A stretch of 64,000 nucleotides of DNA, from positions 732,517-796,516 of the forward strand of contig NZ_KE386933.1 of assembly GCF_000429645.1 (NCBI RefSeq). Reading direction: 5' to 3'. Of the stretch, positions 8,543-16,867 are shown piece by piece (within the stretch, counting starts at the first letter, position 1; each line of letters starts with the position of its first letter). Position numbers and translations under genes: made by a program. The stretch comes from Niveispirillum irakense DSM 11586. GTDB taxonomy: Bacteria; Pseudomonadota; Alphaproteobacteria; Azospirillales; Azospirillaceae. The notes beneath the pieces are model-generated. The model was not told the DNA's origin. It did not search any database and saw only the letters and a list, made by a program, of their open reading frames with translations.

Positions 8543-9457
8543 TTATTCGATATTCTGAACCTGTTCGCGGAATTGTTCGATCACAGCTTTCAGGTTCATG
8601 CCGATCCGGGTCAGTTCCACATCGGCGGATTTGGAACAGAGGGTATTGGCCTCCCGGTTGAATTCCTGGCACAGGAAATCCAGCCGGCGGCCAATGGCGC
8701 CGCCATCGGCCAGCATGGCGCGGGCCTGGGCAATATGGGCGTGCAGCCGGTCCAGTTCCTCGCGGATATCAGCCTTGGTGATCAGCAGGGCCGCTTCCTG
8801 GGCCAGCCGATCCTCCGAAAGCGCGGGCACCTGTTCCAGCAGGGCGGTGACAAGCTGGCGCAGGCGGGCGCGCAGGGCCTCGGGCTGCAGGCAGGCTGTG
8901 GCGGCGGCGGCATCGGTCAGCCGCTCAATCTCGTCCAGATGGGTGCCCAGCACGATGGCCAGATGCGCCCCTTCACCGGTGCGGGCGGCGACCAGCTTGT
9001 CGATCGCCAGGGCAACGGTGGCCGCGATGGCCTTTTCCAGAACCTCTCGCTGTTCCTCGGTTTCCTGCGTTTCAGCACTGTCGATCACGCCGCGCACGGA
9101 GAGCAGCGTGTCGATGGAGGGCGGCGGGGCGTCCGGCCCGCTGATTTCCCGCGCCAGGGCTACCACCTGATCCAGCAATTCGCGGTTGATGCGCAGGGCG
9201 CCGGTCGTTTCCGTTCGGTGCAGGTTGAGGACGACATTGACATTGCCACGGGTGATCCGCGTTTCCACCGCGCTGCGGATGGCGGGTTCCAGACCATCCA
9301 TCCCCTGCGGCAGGCGGCAGCGCAGGTCGCGGCCCTTGCCATTGACGCTGCGGGCTTCCACCACCCATTGCACGCCGTCGGCGCTGGCTTCGGCGCGGGC
9401 AAAGCCCGTCATGCTGATGACAGCGCCCTTGGCGCCCTGCTTGCGAGCCTGATTCAT
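8543..9457 (-). CDS. yicC: YicC/YloC family endoribonuclease
   Basis: A 304-residue protein with the family N-terminus ISMTGFARAE and the conserved C-terminal block ending in LKAVIEQFREQVQNIE. The core of the C-terminal domain includes RRLDFLCQEFNREANTLCSKS. Members are endoribonucleases; the E. coli protein cleaves the small RNA RyhB. It is followed 53 nt later by gmk on the same strand and is probably co-transcribed. The start could also be the internal ATG of the MTGF segment. Confidence 0.93.
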   Translation of the reverse strand: MNQARKQGAKGAVISMTGFARAEASADGVQWVVEARSVNGKGRDLRCRLPQGMDGLEPAIRSAVETRITRGNVNVVLNLHRTETTGALRINRELLDQVVALAREISGPDAPPPSIDTLLSVRGVIDSAETQETEEQREVLEKAIAATVALAIDKLVAARTGEGAHLAIVLGTHLDEIERLTDAAAATACLQPEALRARLRQLVTALLEQVPALSEDRLAQEAALLITKADIREELDRLHAHIAQARAMLADGGAIGRRLDFLCQEFNREANTLCSKSADVELTRIGMNLKAVIEQFREQVQNIE

Positions 9458-9556
9458 GGGTGGGCCTTGGCTGTTCTATGTCTTTATGCTGCCGCGGGTT
9501 ATATCGCCCTTGGCGGAACCGAGGCAAGTTCGACACCCGCGCCTGAGGAGTGAGTG

Positions 9557-10315
9557 ATGCGCAACCCGACCCATATTCTGATCACCGGTGCATCCAGCGG
9601 CATCGGGGAGGCGCTGGCCCTGGATTATGCCGCCCCCGGCATCCGCCTGTCCCTGACAGGCCGTGATGCCGTGCGGCTGGAAGCGGTCGCCGTGGCGTGC
9701 CGGGCCAAGGGGGCTGTGGTTGCGACCACAATTATAAACGTTACCGACCGGGAGGGAATCGCCGCCTGGATCAGGGCGCAGGATGGCGAACAGCCGGTGG
9801 ATATCCTGATTGCCAATGCCGGCATTTCCGCCGGTACCGGCGGTGGGGTGGAAACGGAAGAACAGGCCCGCGCCATCTTCGCCACCAATCTGGATGGGGT
9901 GCTGAACAGCATCCATCCGTTGATCCCCCGCATGGTGGAGCGGGGCCGGGGACAGATCGCGCTGATGTCCTCGCTCGCCAGTTTCCGGGGCATGGCCGGG
10001 GCGGCGGCCTATTGCGGGTCGAAAGGGGCGGTGCGGATTTATGGTGAGGCTTTGCGTGGCGATCTGGCGCCGCGCGGGGTGGGCGTATCGGTGATCTGTC
10101 CCGGATTTGTCGTCAGCCGCATGACGGCGGTCAACCGCTTCCCCATGCCATTCCTGATGGCGGCGGATCGGGCGGCGCGGATCATCCGCGCCGGGCTGGA
10201 ACGCAACCGGGGTCGCATCGCCTTTCCCTGGCCAACCTATGCCGTATCCTGGCTGCTGGGCGTGCTGCCGCCGGGCGTGGTGGATATGATCCTGGCCAGG
10301 GCGCCGCGGAAATAA
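9557..10315 (+). CDS. Short-chain dehydrogenase/reductase
   Basis: A 252-residue classical SDR. The cofactor motif TGASSGIG is at residues 10-17, NAG at 87-89, the catalytic Asn at 111, Ser at 138/139, and the YxxxK pair at Tyr152 and Lys156. The C-terminus is hydrophobic (SWLLGVLPPGVVDMIL) and may touch the membrane. The substrate cannot be deduced. GAGGAG at 9545-9550 is 6 nt from the ATG at 9557, so this is preferred over the GTG at 9554. It is divergent from yicC and convergent with thiE. Confidence 0.85.
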   Translation: MRNPTHILITGASSGIGEALALDYAAPGIRLSLTGRDAVRLEAVAVACRAKGAVVATTIINVTDREGIAAWIRAQDGEQPVDILIANAGISAGTGGGVETEEQARAIFATNLDGVLNSIHPLIPRMVERGRGQIALMSSLASFRGMAGAAAYCGSKGAVRIYGEALRGDLAPRGVGVSVICPGFVVSRMTAVNRFPMPFLMAADRAARIIRAGLERNRGRIAFPWPTYAVSWLLGVLPPGVVDMILARAPRK

Positions 10316-10322
10316 AGGGGGA

Positions 10323-10949
10323 TCAGGCGCCAGCGATCACGGCGTTGAATGCCTTCACCGCCGCCGCTGGCCCATCCTTATGGTTCCAGACCCCGCCGCT
10401 GACGGCCAGGAAATCGGCGCCGGCTTCCACCAGCACGCGGCAATTTTCCACGGTTACGCCACCAATGGCGACGCAGGGGATTTCCATCATCTCCTGCCAC
10501 CAGGACAGGATTTCCGGCTCGGCCCTTGCCTTGGGTTCCTTGGTGGCGGTCTCAAAAAAAGCGCCGAAGGCAACGTAATCGGCGCCATCTTCCCCCGCCA
10601 CCATGGCCAGATGCCGGCTGTCATGGCAGGTCACGCCGACAATGGCATCGCGCCCCATGATCTTGCGGGCCTGGGCATAGGGCGTATCGTCCTGGCCGAC
10701 ATGCACACCGTCACAGCCGCCGGCGGCGGCCAGATCGGGCCGGTCATTCAGGATGAAGGCGACGTCACGTTCCTGCGCGACGGGCCGCAGCGCGTCGATC
10801 ACGCGCTTAACCGCATCATCGCCCACATCCTTCAGGCGCAACTGCACGCAGGCGACATCGCCGGCATCCAGCGTGGCGGCCAGCAGCGGCTTGAAACTGG
10901 CAAGGTCCAGCTTGGGCGGGGTGATCAGGTAAAGGCGGCAATCGGTCAT
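10323..10949 (-). CDS. thiE: Thiamine phosphate synthase
   Basis: It joins the thiazole and pyrimidine halves of thiamine into thiamine phosphate. The 208-residue TIM barrel has the expected motifs: [30 protein letters not shown] (given here as its parts ILNDRPDLA and GVHVGQDD), GVTCHDSRH and IGGVT near the end. It stands apart from other thi genes and follows the class I aldolase on the same strand. The start at 10949 is only about 25 nt beyond a terminator-like hairpin (10966-11002), which may attenuate it. I see no TPP riboswitch. Confidence 0.9.
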   Translation of the reverse strand: MTDCRLYLITPPKLDLASFKPLLAATLDAGDVACVQLRLKDVGDDAVKRVIDALRPVAQERDVAFILNDRPDLAAAGGCDGVHVGQDDTPYAQARKIMGRDAIVGVTCHDSRHLAMVAGEDGADYVAFGAFFETATKEPKARAEPEILSWWQEMMEIPCVAIGGVTVENCRVLVEAGADFLAVSGGVWNHKDGPAAAVKAFNAVIAGA

Positions 10950-10965
10950 GATATTCTCTGGGCGA

Positions 10966-11002
10966 TAAAGCAAAGGCCCGGTGCGGCTAACCGCACCGGG
11001 CC
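10966..11002 (-). terminator. Terminator/attenuator-like hairpin between aldolase and thiE
   Basis: GGCCCGGTGCGG (10975-10986) and CCGCACCGGGCC (10991-11002) pair perfectly over 12 bp with a 4-nt loop. Read on the minus strand it is followed by TTTGCTTT, so it resembles an intrinsic terminator. It ends about 17-25 nt before the thiE ATG. Confidence 0.65.
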
Positions 11003-11019
11003 CCCGAACTGGTACTATA

Positions 11020-11050
11020 TAGCAAGGGTCAAACCTGTTGACCCTTGCTA
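11020..11050 (-). repeat. Second perfect inverted repeat in the aldolase-thiE gap
   Basis: TAGCAAGGGTCAA (11020-11032) and TTGACCCTTGCTA (11038-11050) form a perfect 13-bp stem with a 5-nt loop. No T-run follows on either strand. It lies just upstream, in the transcript, of the GC-rich hairpin at 10975-11002. Confidence 0.7.
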
Positions 11051-11094
11051 TCCACGCCGACCGGCGCGGCGCCTGGGGGGAATAAAGCTAATGC

Positions 11095-12024
11095 TTATTC
11101 CTTGCCCTGGTAGATCTTGACCAGCTTGTCCAGCAGGGCCAGCGCATCTTCGCGGCTACGCTGGAAGGCGTTGCGGCCGATGATGGAGCCGTTGCCGCCA
11201 CCATCGCGGATGGCGCGGGCATCGTCATACACGGCATCTTCGCCCTTGGCAGCGCCGCCGGAGAAGACAACGATGCGGCGGCCATTAAAGCTGGCCTGCA
11301 TGATGTGCTTCACGCGCTCGGCCTGGGTGGCGCGCGGAATGTCATGCTTTTCATAGATCTTGCGGGCTTCGTCCTGCTCCAGATCAGCGGTCGGCAGCTT
11401 GACCTTGATGATATGGGCCCCCAGCAGGGCGGCCATATGGGCTGCATACGCATCCACATCCAGGGCCAGTTCACCCTTCTTGGAGATGGTGCCGCCGCGC
11501 GGATAGGACCAGATCACCGTGGCGATGCCCTTGGACTTGGCTTCGCGCGACAGTTCGCGGATTTCCTCGAACTGGTTGAACTGGGAGTCGGAGCCCGGAT
11601 AGATCGTGAAGCCGATGGCGGACGCGCCAAGGCGCAGGGCATCGTCAACGCTGGCGGTCACGGCCTGATCGGCGTTTTCCTTGAAGGTGGACAGGCTGTT
11701 GGCGCTGTTCATCTTCAAGATCAGCGGGATGGAGCCGGCGAAGGTGCCGGCACCGGCTTCCAGCGGACCCAGCGGCGCGGCATAGGCCGACAGGCCGGCA
11801 TCGATGGCGAGCTGGTAGTGATAGTGCGGGTCGTAGGCGGCCGGGTTCATGGCAAAGCTGCGGGCCGGGCCATGTTCAAAGCCCTGATCGACCGGCAGGA
11901 TCACCAGTTTACCGGTGCCGCCCAGACGGCCTTCCATCAGGATACGGGCGAGATTGGCCTTGGTGCCGGGATTGTCGCTCTCATACCAGGAAAGGATTTC
12001 TTTGACGCGGCGCGTAAGCTTCAT
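11095..12024 (-). CDS. fbaB: Class I fructose-bisphosphate aldolase (DhnA/FbaB type)
   Basis: A 309-residue archaeal-type class I aldolase that cleaves fructose 1,6-bisphosphate through a Schiff base. Supporting motifs are ILPVDQGFEHGP near residue 40, FTIYPGS in the middle, the lysine-bearing strand HIIKVKLP, and the phosphate-binding FSGGAAKG and DGGGNGSIIGRNAFQR blocks near the C-terminus. The start at 12024 is preceded by AGGAA at a 7-nt spacing. The frame is open upstream but without homology. A sigma-70-like promoter lies at 12077-12105. Confidence 0.92.
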   Translation of the reverse strand: MKLTRRVKEILSWYESDNPGTKANLARILMEGRLGGTGKLVILPVDQGFEHGPARSFAMNPAAYDPHYHYQLAIDAGLSAYAAPLGPLEAGAGTFAGSIPLILKMNSANSLSTFKENADQAVTASVDDALRLGASAIGFTIYPGSDSQFNQFEEIRELSREAKSKGIATVIWSYPRGGTISKKGELALDVDAYAAHMAALLGAHIIKVKLPTADLEQDEARKIYEKHDIPRATQAERVKHIMQASFNGRRIVVFSGGAAKGEDAVYDDARAIRDGGGNGSIIGRNAFQRSREDALALLDKLVKIYQGKE

Positions 12025-12076
12025 GGTTGGTTCCTGCCAAAGTTCGTGGGTCGGACGACCAAAAAAGTGTGCCGGT

Positions 12077-12105
12077 GTGATAGCCCACGACAGGGGCGAA
12101 TGCAA
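12077..12105 (-). promoter_or_regulatory. Candidate sigma-70 promoter of the aldolase gene
   Basis: On the minus strand, TTGCAT (-35, 12105-12100) is 17 nt from TATCAC (-10, 12082-12077), about 50 nt upstream of the aldolase start. This is a consensus match only. Confidence 0.4.
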
Positions 12106-12140
12106 CGCACGGGGGAGAGGATGTAGTATGTCCAAAGGCA

Positions 12141-12611
12141 CTACAACCCTTGGAAACCAAGCTGTTGCATGAGCCATTGCTGCAACACCGCATCACGGTT
12201 GCGCGTCCAGCACGGCTGAATGGACACCGGTGGCACAGGATAGAGGCAGGCGCCGTGGGCCGCCGCCAGTCCGGCCAGCCGTTCCAGCACCCCGTCCGGT
12301 GTCGTGGGGCCGGGGGTGAAGGCGATGGCAGACACCCCGGCACGCAGAGCCGCCAGGGCTTGCCCCGGCATATCCACCACATCCAGCAGCGGCAGGAAGG
12401 GCGCCTGCCCGGCTTCCCCGCGCCAGGCCGTCGCCAGTTCCGCCCACCAGCCGGCCCCTGCCAGCCCGGCAATACCGGGTGCGGACAGCAGAATCACCGG
12501 CCTGCCTGCCGCTACCTTCAACACCAGCCGTCCGGCCGCCAGCCCATCCACCTGGACGGCAGGCCAATCGGGCAGGGGGGCTGTGCCGGGGGCAGGGGGC
12601 AAGGCAGGCAT
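12141..12611 (-). CDS. Conserved-looking hypothetical protein
   Basis: I do not recognise this family. The 156-residue product has alternating hydrophobic strands and helices (RPVILLSAPGIAGLAG, FLPLLDVVDMPGQALAAL, VSAIAFTPG), which suggests an alpha/beta fold reminiscent of part of a TIM barrel. It has no signal peptide or membrane segment. It is transcribed towards the aldolase, 116 nt upstream of it. The codon usage is GC-rich at third positions as in neighbouring genes, which supports it being coding. Confidence 0.55.
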   Translation of the reverse strand: MPALPPAPGTAPLPDWPAVQVDGLAAGRLVLKVAAGRPVILLSAPGIAGLAGAGWWAELATAWRGEAGQAPFLPLLDVVDMPGQALAALRAGVSAIAFTPGPTTPDGVLERLAGLAAAHGACLYPVPPVSIQPCWTRNRDAVLQQWLMQQLGFQGL

Positions 12612-12813
12612 TGTATGGGTGCTTCTGGCTGGTCGGGATTGCCCTTCTTTTGGCCCTGTCGGGCCTGTCAGGCAAGGGCGGGGGTGATAAAGCGGCTGAC
12701 GCGGGGGCGGCGATGCGCCTAGAGTGGTTGCCAGTCCCTTCTTTCAATGGCTTGCCGCGTGAAGGTCTGATAGGACCAAAGCCCTGGTTCCATATCGAGG
12801 TTCCCTGTTGCCC

Positions 12814-14046
12814 ATGCGCCGTTCCGCCCTTGCCCTTTGCCTGCTGTCGCTGTCGGCGCTGACGGGCAGCGCCGGTGCGCAGAACAAGCCGGCAGAGGCG
12901 AAAAAGGAATTGCAGGAGGTCCAGCGCGACCTGAAGAGTGCTGATAGCCGCAAGAGCGAACTGGATGCCCAGGCCGAAACCCTGGAAAAGGAACTGGCCG
13001 ACCTGCGTGCCCGCGCCATTGATGCGGCCGCCAAACAGCGCGAGCAATCGGACGAACTGGCCCGGCTGGAAACGGCGCTTGAGGGGCTGAACCGCGACGA
13101 GACGGAACGTCTGGATCGGATCGAGACTCACCGCGCTGCCCTGGCGGATTTGCTGGGGGCCTTGCAGCGCCTGTCCCGGCTGCCGCCGGAGGCGATGATC
13201 GCCAGCCCGCAGCCACCCGCCGACACGTTGAAAAGCGCCCTGTTGCTGCGTGCTGCCGTGCCGGAACTGAAGGAACGCGCGGATGCCCTGGCCGCGGAGC
13301 TGAAAGACCTGTCCAGCCTGCGCGAGAAACTGGCGGCGCAGCGGACGAAGACGGAAAAAGCCGCGGCAAGCCTTGCCGTTCGTCAGAAGGATCTGGCCGC
13401 CCTGGTGGCACGGCGCGAGGAAGTGTCCAAGACCACCGACGCGGAGCGGGCACAACTGACCCGCCAGGTGGCGACATTGGCCGGCCGCGCCAGCGACCTT
13501 AAAGACCTGCTGGAAAAGCTGGAGGCGGAACGCCAGGCCGCCATCGCACGTCAGAAAAAAGAAGAGGCTGCCCGCCGCGCGGCGGCTGAGGCGGCACGGG
13601 AAAAACGTGCCCGTGATCAGGTCGCCGGGTTGAAACGTGCCCCCACGCCGCCGCAATTAGGGGGTATGGTGGCACCTGTGGGTGGCGAGGTCGTTATCCG
13701 GTATGGGCAGACCGACGATGTCGGCGCTGTCAGTCGGGGCCTGACCTATCGCGGTCGTGCCAGTGCCGCCGTTGTCGCGCCGGCAGATGGCGCGGTGATG
13801 TTCGCCGGGCCTTTTAAAGGGTATGGGCTGCTCTTGATCCTGGAACATGCCAACGGATATCATTCCTTGCTTTCGGGATTGGGCCGTATCGATGCCCAGG
13901 TCGGGCAGCGTGTGCTGGGGGGAGAGCCAGTGGGTGTCATGTCGGGGAGTGGGACTCCGACGCTTTATTTCGAGCTGCGGCGTGGCGGTCAGCCGATCAA
14001 CCCCGCGCGTGGCCTTGCAGCCTCCGATGGCAAAGGACAAGGTTGA
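12814..14046 (+). CDS. envC: EnvC-like murein hydrolase activator (degenerate LytM/M23 domain)
   Basis: A 410-residue exported protein. The signal peptide covers residues 1-23 (ending GSAGAQ). A long coiled coil follows, about residues 28-265, and then a LytM (M23) domain from about 285 to the end. The zinc-binding motifs of active M23 peptidases (HxGxD and HxH) are not present: the equivalent places read RGLTYRG and LYFELRRGG. This is the pattern of EnvC-type activators, which open amidases at the septum instead of cutting peptidoglycan. A TTG start at 12808 is possible because GAGG (12797-12800) is better spaced for it. It is followed by ctpA 2 nt later. Confidence 0.88.
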   Translation: MRRSALALCLLSLSALTGSAGAQNKPAEAKKELQEVQRDLKSADSRKSELDAQAETLEKELADLRARAIDAAAKQREQSDELARLETALEGLNRDETERLDRIETHRAALADLLGALQRLSRLPPEAMIASPQPPADTLKSALLLRAAVPELKERADALAAELKDLSSLREKLAAQRTKTEKAAASLAVRQKDLAALVARREEVSKTTDAERAQLTRQVATLAGRASDLKDLLEKLEAERQAAIARQKKEEAARRAAAEAAREKRARDQVAGLKRAPTPPQLGGMVAPVGGEVVIRYGQTDDVGAVSRGLTYRGRASAAVVAPADGAVMFAGPFKGYGLLLILEHANGYHSLLSGLGRIDAQVGQRVLGGEPVGVMSGSGTPTLYFELRRGGQPINPARGLAASDGKGQG

Positions 14047-14048
14047 TT

Positions 14049-15473
14049 ATGAATAAACTCTTCTCCTCGGCCGCGATCGCGGCCCTTCTGGCCTTCGCTC
14101 CCACGGCGATCGTCCCGCACGCCGCCATGGCGCGGGAGCCGCTGAAGTCGGAGACCTACAAGCAGCTTGATCTGTTCGCCGATGTGTTTGAGCGCGTCCG
14201 GTCCGAATATGTGGAGGAAACCTCCGACGAGGAGCTGATCTCCGCTGCCATCAACGGCATGCTCACCTCGCTCGACCCCCATTCCAGCTATCTGGATAAG
14301 AAGAGCTTCGCCGACATGCGCGTGCAGACGCGCGGTGAGTTCGGCGGCCTGGGCATCGAGGTGACGCAGGAGAATGGCATCGTCAAGGTGATCTCCCCCA
14401 TGGATGAGACGCCAGCCGCCCGCGCCGGCGTGCAGAGCGGGGATTACATCACCCACCTGAACGATGAATCGATCATGGGGCTGGGCCTGAACGAGGCGGT
14501 GGAGAAGATGCGCGGCCCGGTGGGCAGCGATATCAAGATCACCATCCGCCGCGAGAATGTGCCGGAGCCGATCAACCTCACCCTGACCCGCGCCAATATC
14601 AAGGTGCAGTCGGTCCGTTTCCGGGTGGAGGATAATGTCGGCTATATCCGCATCTCCAGCTTCAACGAACAGACCCAGCCGGGCCTGGACAAGGCCATCA
14701 CCAGCATCAAGACCCAGCTTGGCGACAAGCTGATCGGCTATGTGCTGGACCTGCGCAACAATCCGGGCGGCTTGCTGGATCAGGCGGTTTCCGTGTCCGA
14801 CACGTTCCTGGACAAGGGGCGTGAGATCGTCTCCACCCGGGGGCGGGGCGGCAAGGAAGGGGACCGCTATGCGGCCAAGCCGGGCGATGCCACGGGCGGC
14901 CTGCCGGTGGTCGTGCTGATCAATGGCGGGTCGGCCTCCGCGTCGGAAATCGTGGCCGGTGCCCTGCAGGATCATAAGCGCGCCATCATCCTGGGCACGC
15001 AGAGCTTCGGCAAGGGATCGGTGCAGACGATCATCCCGTTGCAGGGTAATCAGAGCGCCATGCGCCTGACGACCGCGCGCTATTACACCCCGGCCGGCAA
15101 GTCGATCCAGCAGTTGGGCATCACCCCGGATATCGAGGTGCAGCCCGCCAAGGTGGAGGAACTGGCCCAGGCTGGCCGCCGCCGTGAAGCGGACCTGCCC
15201 AAGGCATTGCGCAATACCGATCCGGTGCAGCAGCAGCGCCAGGCCAACCCGGCCGGTACCCCGACAACGCCCCCGGCCGCCCCCGGCCCTGGCAATAATG
15301 ATGCCCGCCCGCAGGTGCAGGCGCCGGCCCCCGCGAATGGGGCGGCAGCCAATGCCGGTGCCCAGGCCAATGGCGCGCAGCCGGATGCGGCCCCGGTTGA
15401 TTATCAGCTTCTGCGTGCCATTGACCTGCTGCGCGGTGTATCCATGTTCGCACCATCCAAACCGACCAACTGA
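14049..15473 (+). CDS. ctpA: C-terminal processing peptidase (S41 family)
   Basis: A 474-residue periplasmic serine protease. A signal peptide (about residues 1-28) is followed by an N-terminal helical part, a PDZ domain (about 85-170, with GGLGIEV and AGVQSGDYI) and the S41 catalytic domain. The catalytic Ser lies in GGSASASE and the general-base Lys in SFGKGSVQT, so the Ser/Lys dyad is intact. A low-complexity tail of Pro, Ala, Gln and Asn (about 380-455) precedes a short C-terminal helix. CtpA enzymes trim or degrade envelope proteins, often peptidoglycan hydrolases, which fits the upstream envC. A PrcB-like protein is also encoded in the window (19063), but not adjacent. Confidence 0.93.
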   Translation: MNKLFSSAAIAALLAFAPTAIVPHAAMAREPLKSETYKQLDLFADVFERVRSEYVEETSDEELISAAINGMLTSLDPHSSYLDKKSFADMRVQTRGEFGGLGIEVTQENGIVKVISPMDETPAARAGVQSGDYITHLNDESIMGLGLNEAVEKMRGPVGSDIKITIRRENVPEPINLTLTRANIKVQSVRFRVEDNVGYIRISSFNEQTQPGLDKAITSIKTQLGDKLIGYVLDLRNNPGGLLDQAVSVSDTFLDKGREIVSTRGRGGKEGDRYAAKPGDATGGLPVVVLINGGSASASEIVAGALQDHKRAIILGTQSFGKGSVQTIIPLQGNQSAMRLTTARYYTPAGKSIQQLGITPDIEVQPAKVEELAQAGRRREADLPKALRNTDPVQQQRQANPAGTPTTPPAAPGPGNNDARPQVQAPAPANGAAANAGAQANGAQPDAAPVDYQLLRAIDLLRGVSMFAPSKPTN

Positions 15474-15497
15474 TCCTGAGAACCGGCACCCAAGACC

Positions 15498-16865
15498 GTG
15501 GCCCTACCATTCCGTCGTAAAAACAAGGCAGCCCCTCCACCGGAGGCCAAGCCAAAGGGGGAGGGTGGCAGCGCCGCCATCCTGGCTGCCCGTTTCGGGG
15601 TGGGAAAGTCGCGGGCGGGGGCAGCGCCGGATGATGATGACCTGACCCTGACTGATGATGACGGGTTGCCGGCACAGGATGTACTGGCGACCCGGCTGCG
15701 TCGGCCGGGCCGTGGCCCGGACCCCTTCCCATCGGGAAGCGGCGGGAAGAAAGGGAAAGGGCGGGTGCGCCTGTCTGCACCCGTTCTCACCGCATCCCTG
15801 CTGGTTCTGGCAGGGGCTGGCACCCTGGTCTGGTTGTCGTTGAGTACCCATGACACGGCGGCCCGGCTGGAGGCTTCCCGCCTGCCCGGCGATCCGGTGC
15901 CAGTGCTGTTGCCCGACGGCTCCCCCCGCTTCCCCGATCCGGTGGCGGCAGCCGGCCCCGATCAGGCTGAGCCGGCAAGTCCGGCGGATGGGCAGACGGC
16001 CCAGGCCGCCGCGCCGGAAGCCCCGCTGGACCCGGTGGATATGCCGGTCACCCTCAGCCCTTCGCGCAATGACCTTCTGCTGGAAAGATTGCGGGTGGGG
16101 CGTGTGCCCAAGGTGGCACCAGATGGCCTCACTTCCTGGCAATATTACGCCCGTGCGTTTCCCCAGGATGATAAACGCCCGCGCATCGCGCTGGTGGTGA
16201 CAGGGATGGGCCAGTCTGTGACCGCCACGCAGGAGGCGATTGCCCGCCTGCCGGGGGCGGTCAGCTTCGTTTTTACGCCCACCAGCGCCGATCCCCAGCC
16301 CCTGGTTGATGAGGCGCGGGAAAAGGGCCATGAGGTTTTGCTGGCGGTGCCGATGCAGCCCGTGGGCTATCCCGCCAACGATCCCGGTGCCAATACCCTG
16401 TTGCTGAGCCAGAGCGACGAGGAAAATGTTCGCCGCCTTGAGACGGTAATGGCCAGCTTCACCGGTTATGTCGGCATCGCCCCCCGCACCGATACGGGCA
16501 GCGCCTTTTTAACCCAGCGGGATAATCTGCGCGCCGTGTTGCAGCAGGTGCAGCGGCGTGGCCTGCTGTTCCTGGACCTTTGGCAGGGCCAGGGCAGTCG
16601 CACGGCGGAAGTGGCGCGGGAATTGACCCTGCCGCGTGCGCTGGGCGACCTCCAGCTTGACCGGGTCCCCTCCGCTGCGGGCATTGATGCCCAACTGGCA
16701 CAGTTGGAGAAACTGGCCCAGGCCAATGGCGTCGCCGTTGGCTATGTCGAGGCGCAGAATCCTGTCAGTCTGGACCGTATTGCTTTTTGGGCGGCGGGTC
16801 TTCGGGACCGGGGCATCGTGCTGGCCCCGGTCACTGCTGTGGTCAACCGCCAGGCTGACCGCTGA
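15498..16865 (+). CDS. Divergent polysaccharide deacetylase family protein (YibQ-like), membrane-anchored
   Basis: A 455-residue protein with a GTG start. A basic and acidic cytoplasmic N-terminus of about 95 residues is followed by one membrane segment (VLTASLLVLAGAGTLVWLSL), a Pro/Ala-rich linker, and a divergent polysaccharide deacetylase domain from about residue 225. The usual metal-binding places are altered: the strand normally read as IAIVIDDLG is IALVVTGMGQ, and the usual NHMGS region is APRTDTGSAF. The enzyme may therefore be inactive or work differently. The envC-ctpA-yibQ order is common in alphaproteobacteria and points to a role in peptidoglycan turnover. Confidence 0.8.
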   Translation: MALPFRRKNKAAPPPEAKPKGEGGSAAILAARFGVGKSRAGAAPDDDDLTLTDDDGLPAQDVLATRLRRPGRGPDPFPSGSGGKKGKGRVRLSAPVLTASLLVLAGAGTLVWLSLSTHDTAARLEASRLPGDPVPVLLPDGSPRFPDPVAAAGPDQAEPASPADGQTAQAAAPEAPLDPVDMPVTLSPSRNDLLLERLRVGRVPKVAPDGLTSWQYYARAFPQDDKRPRIALVVTGMGQSVTATQEAIARLPGAVSFVFTPTSADPQPLVDEAREKGHEVLLAVPMQPVGYPANDPGANTLLLSQSDEENVRRLETVMASFTGYVGIAPRTDTGSAFLTQRDNLRAVLQQVQRRGLLFLDLWQGQGSRTAEVARELTLPRALGDLQLDRVPSAAGIDAQLAQLEKLAQANGVAVGYVEAQNPVSLDRIAFWAAGLRDRGIVLAPVTAVVNRQADR

Positions 16866-16867
16866 AA

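Noticed and set aside
10949-11097. TPP riboswitch before thiE
   Set aside because: The THI-box words CTGAGA and ACCTGA with their usual spacing are absent from this leader; only two simple hairpins are present.
12613-12862. Short plus-strand frame with a hydrophobic start before envC
   Set aside because: It runs into the envC gene in another frame, has no ribosome binding site, and ends in a Cys/Pro-rich nonsense-like tail.
12193-13656. 487-codon minus-strand frame across the envC region
   Set aside because: It is antisense to the EnvC coiled-coil gene and to part of the unknown gene; composition is low-complexity without motifs.
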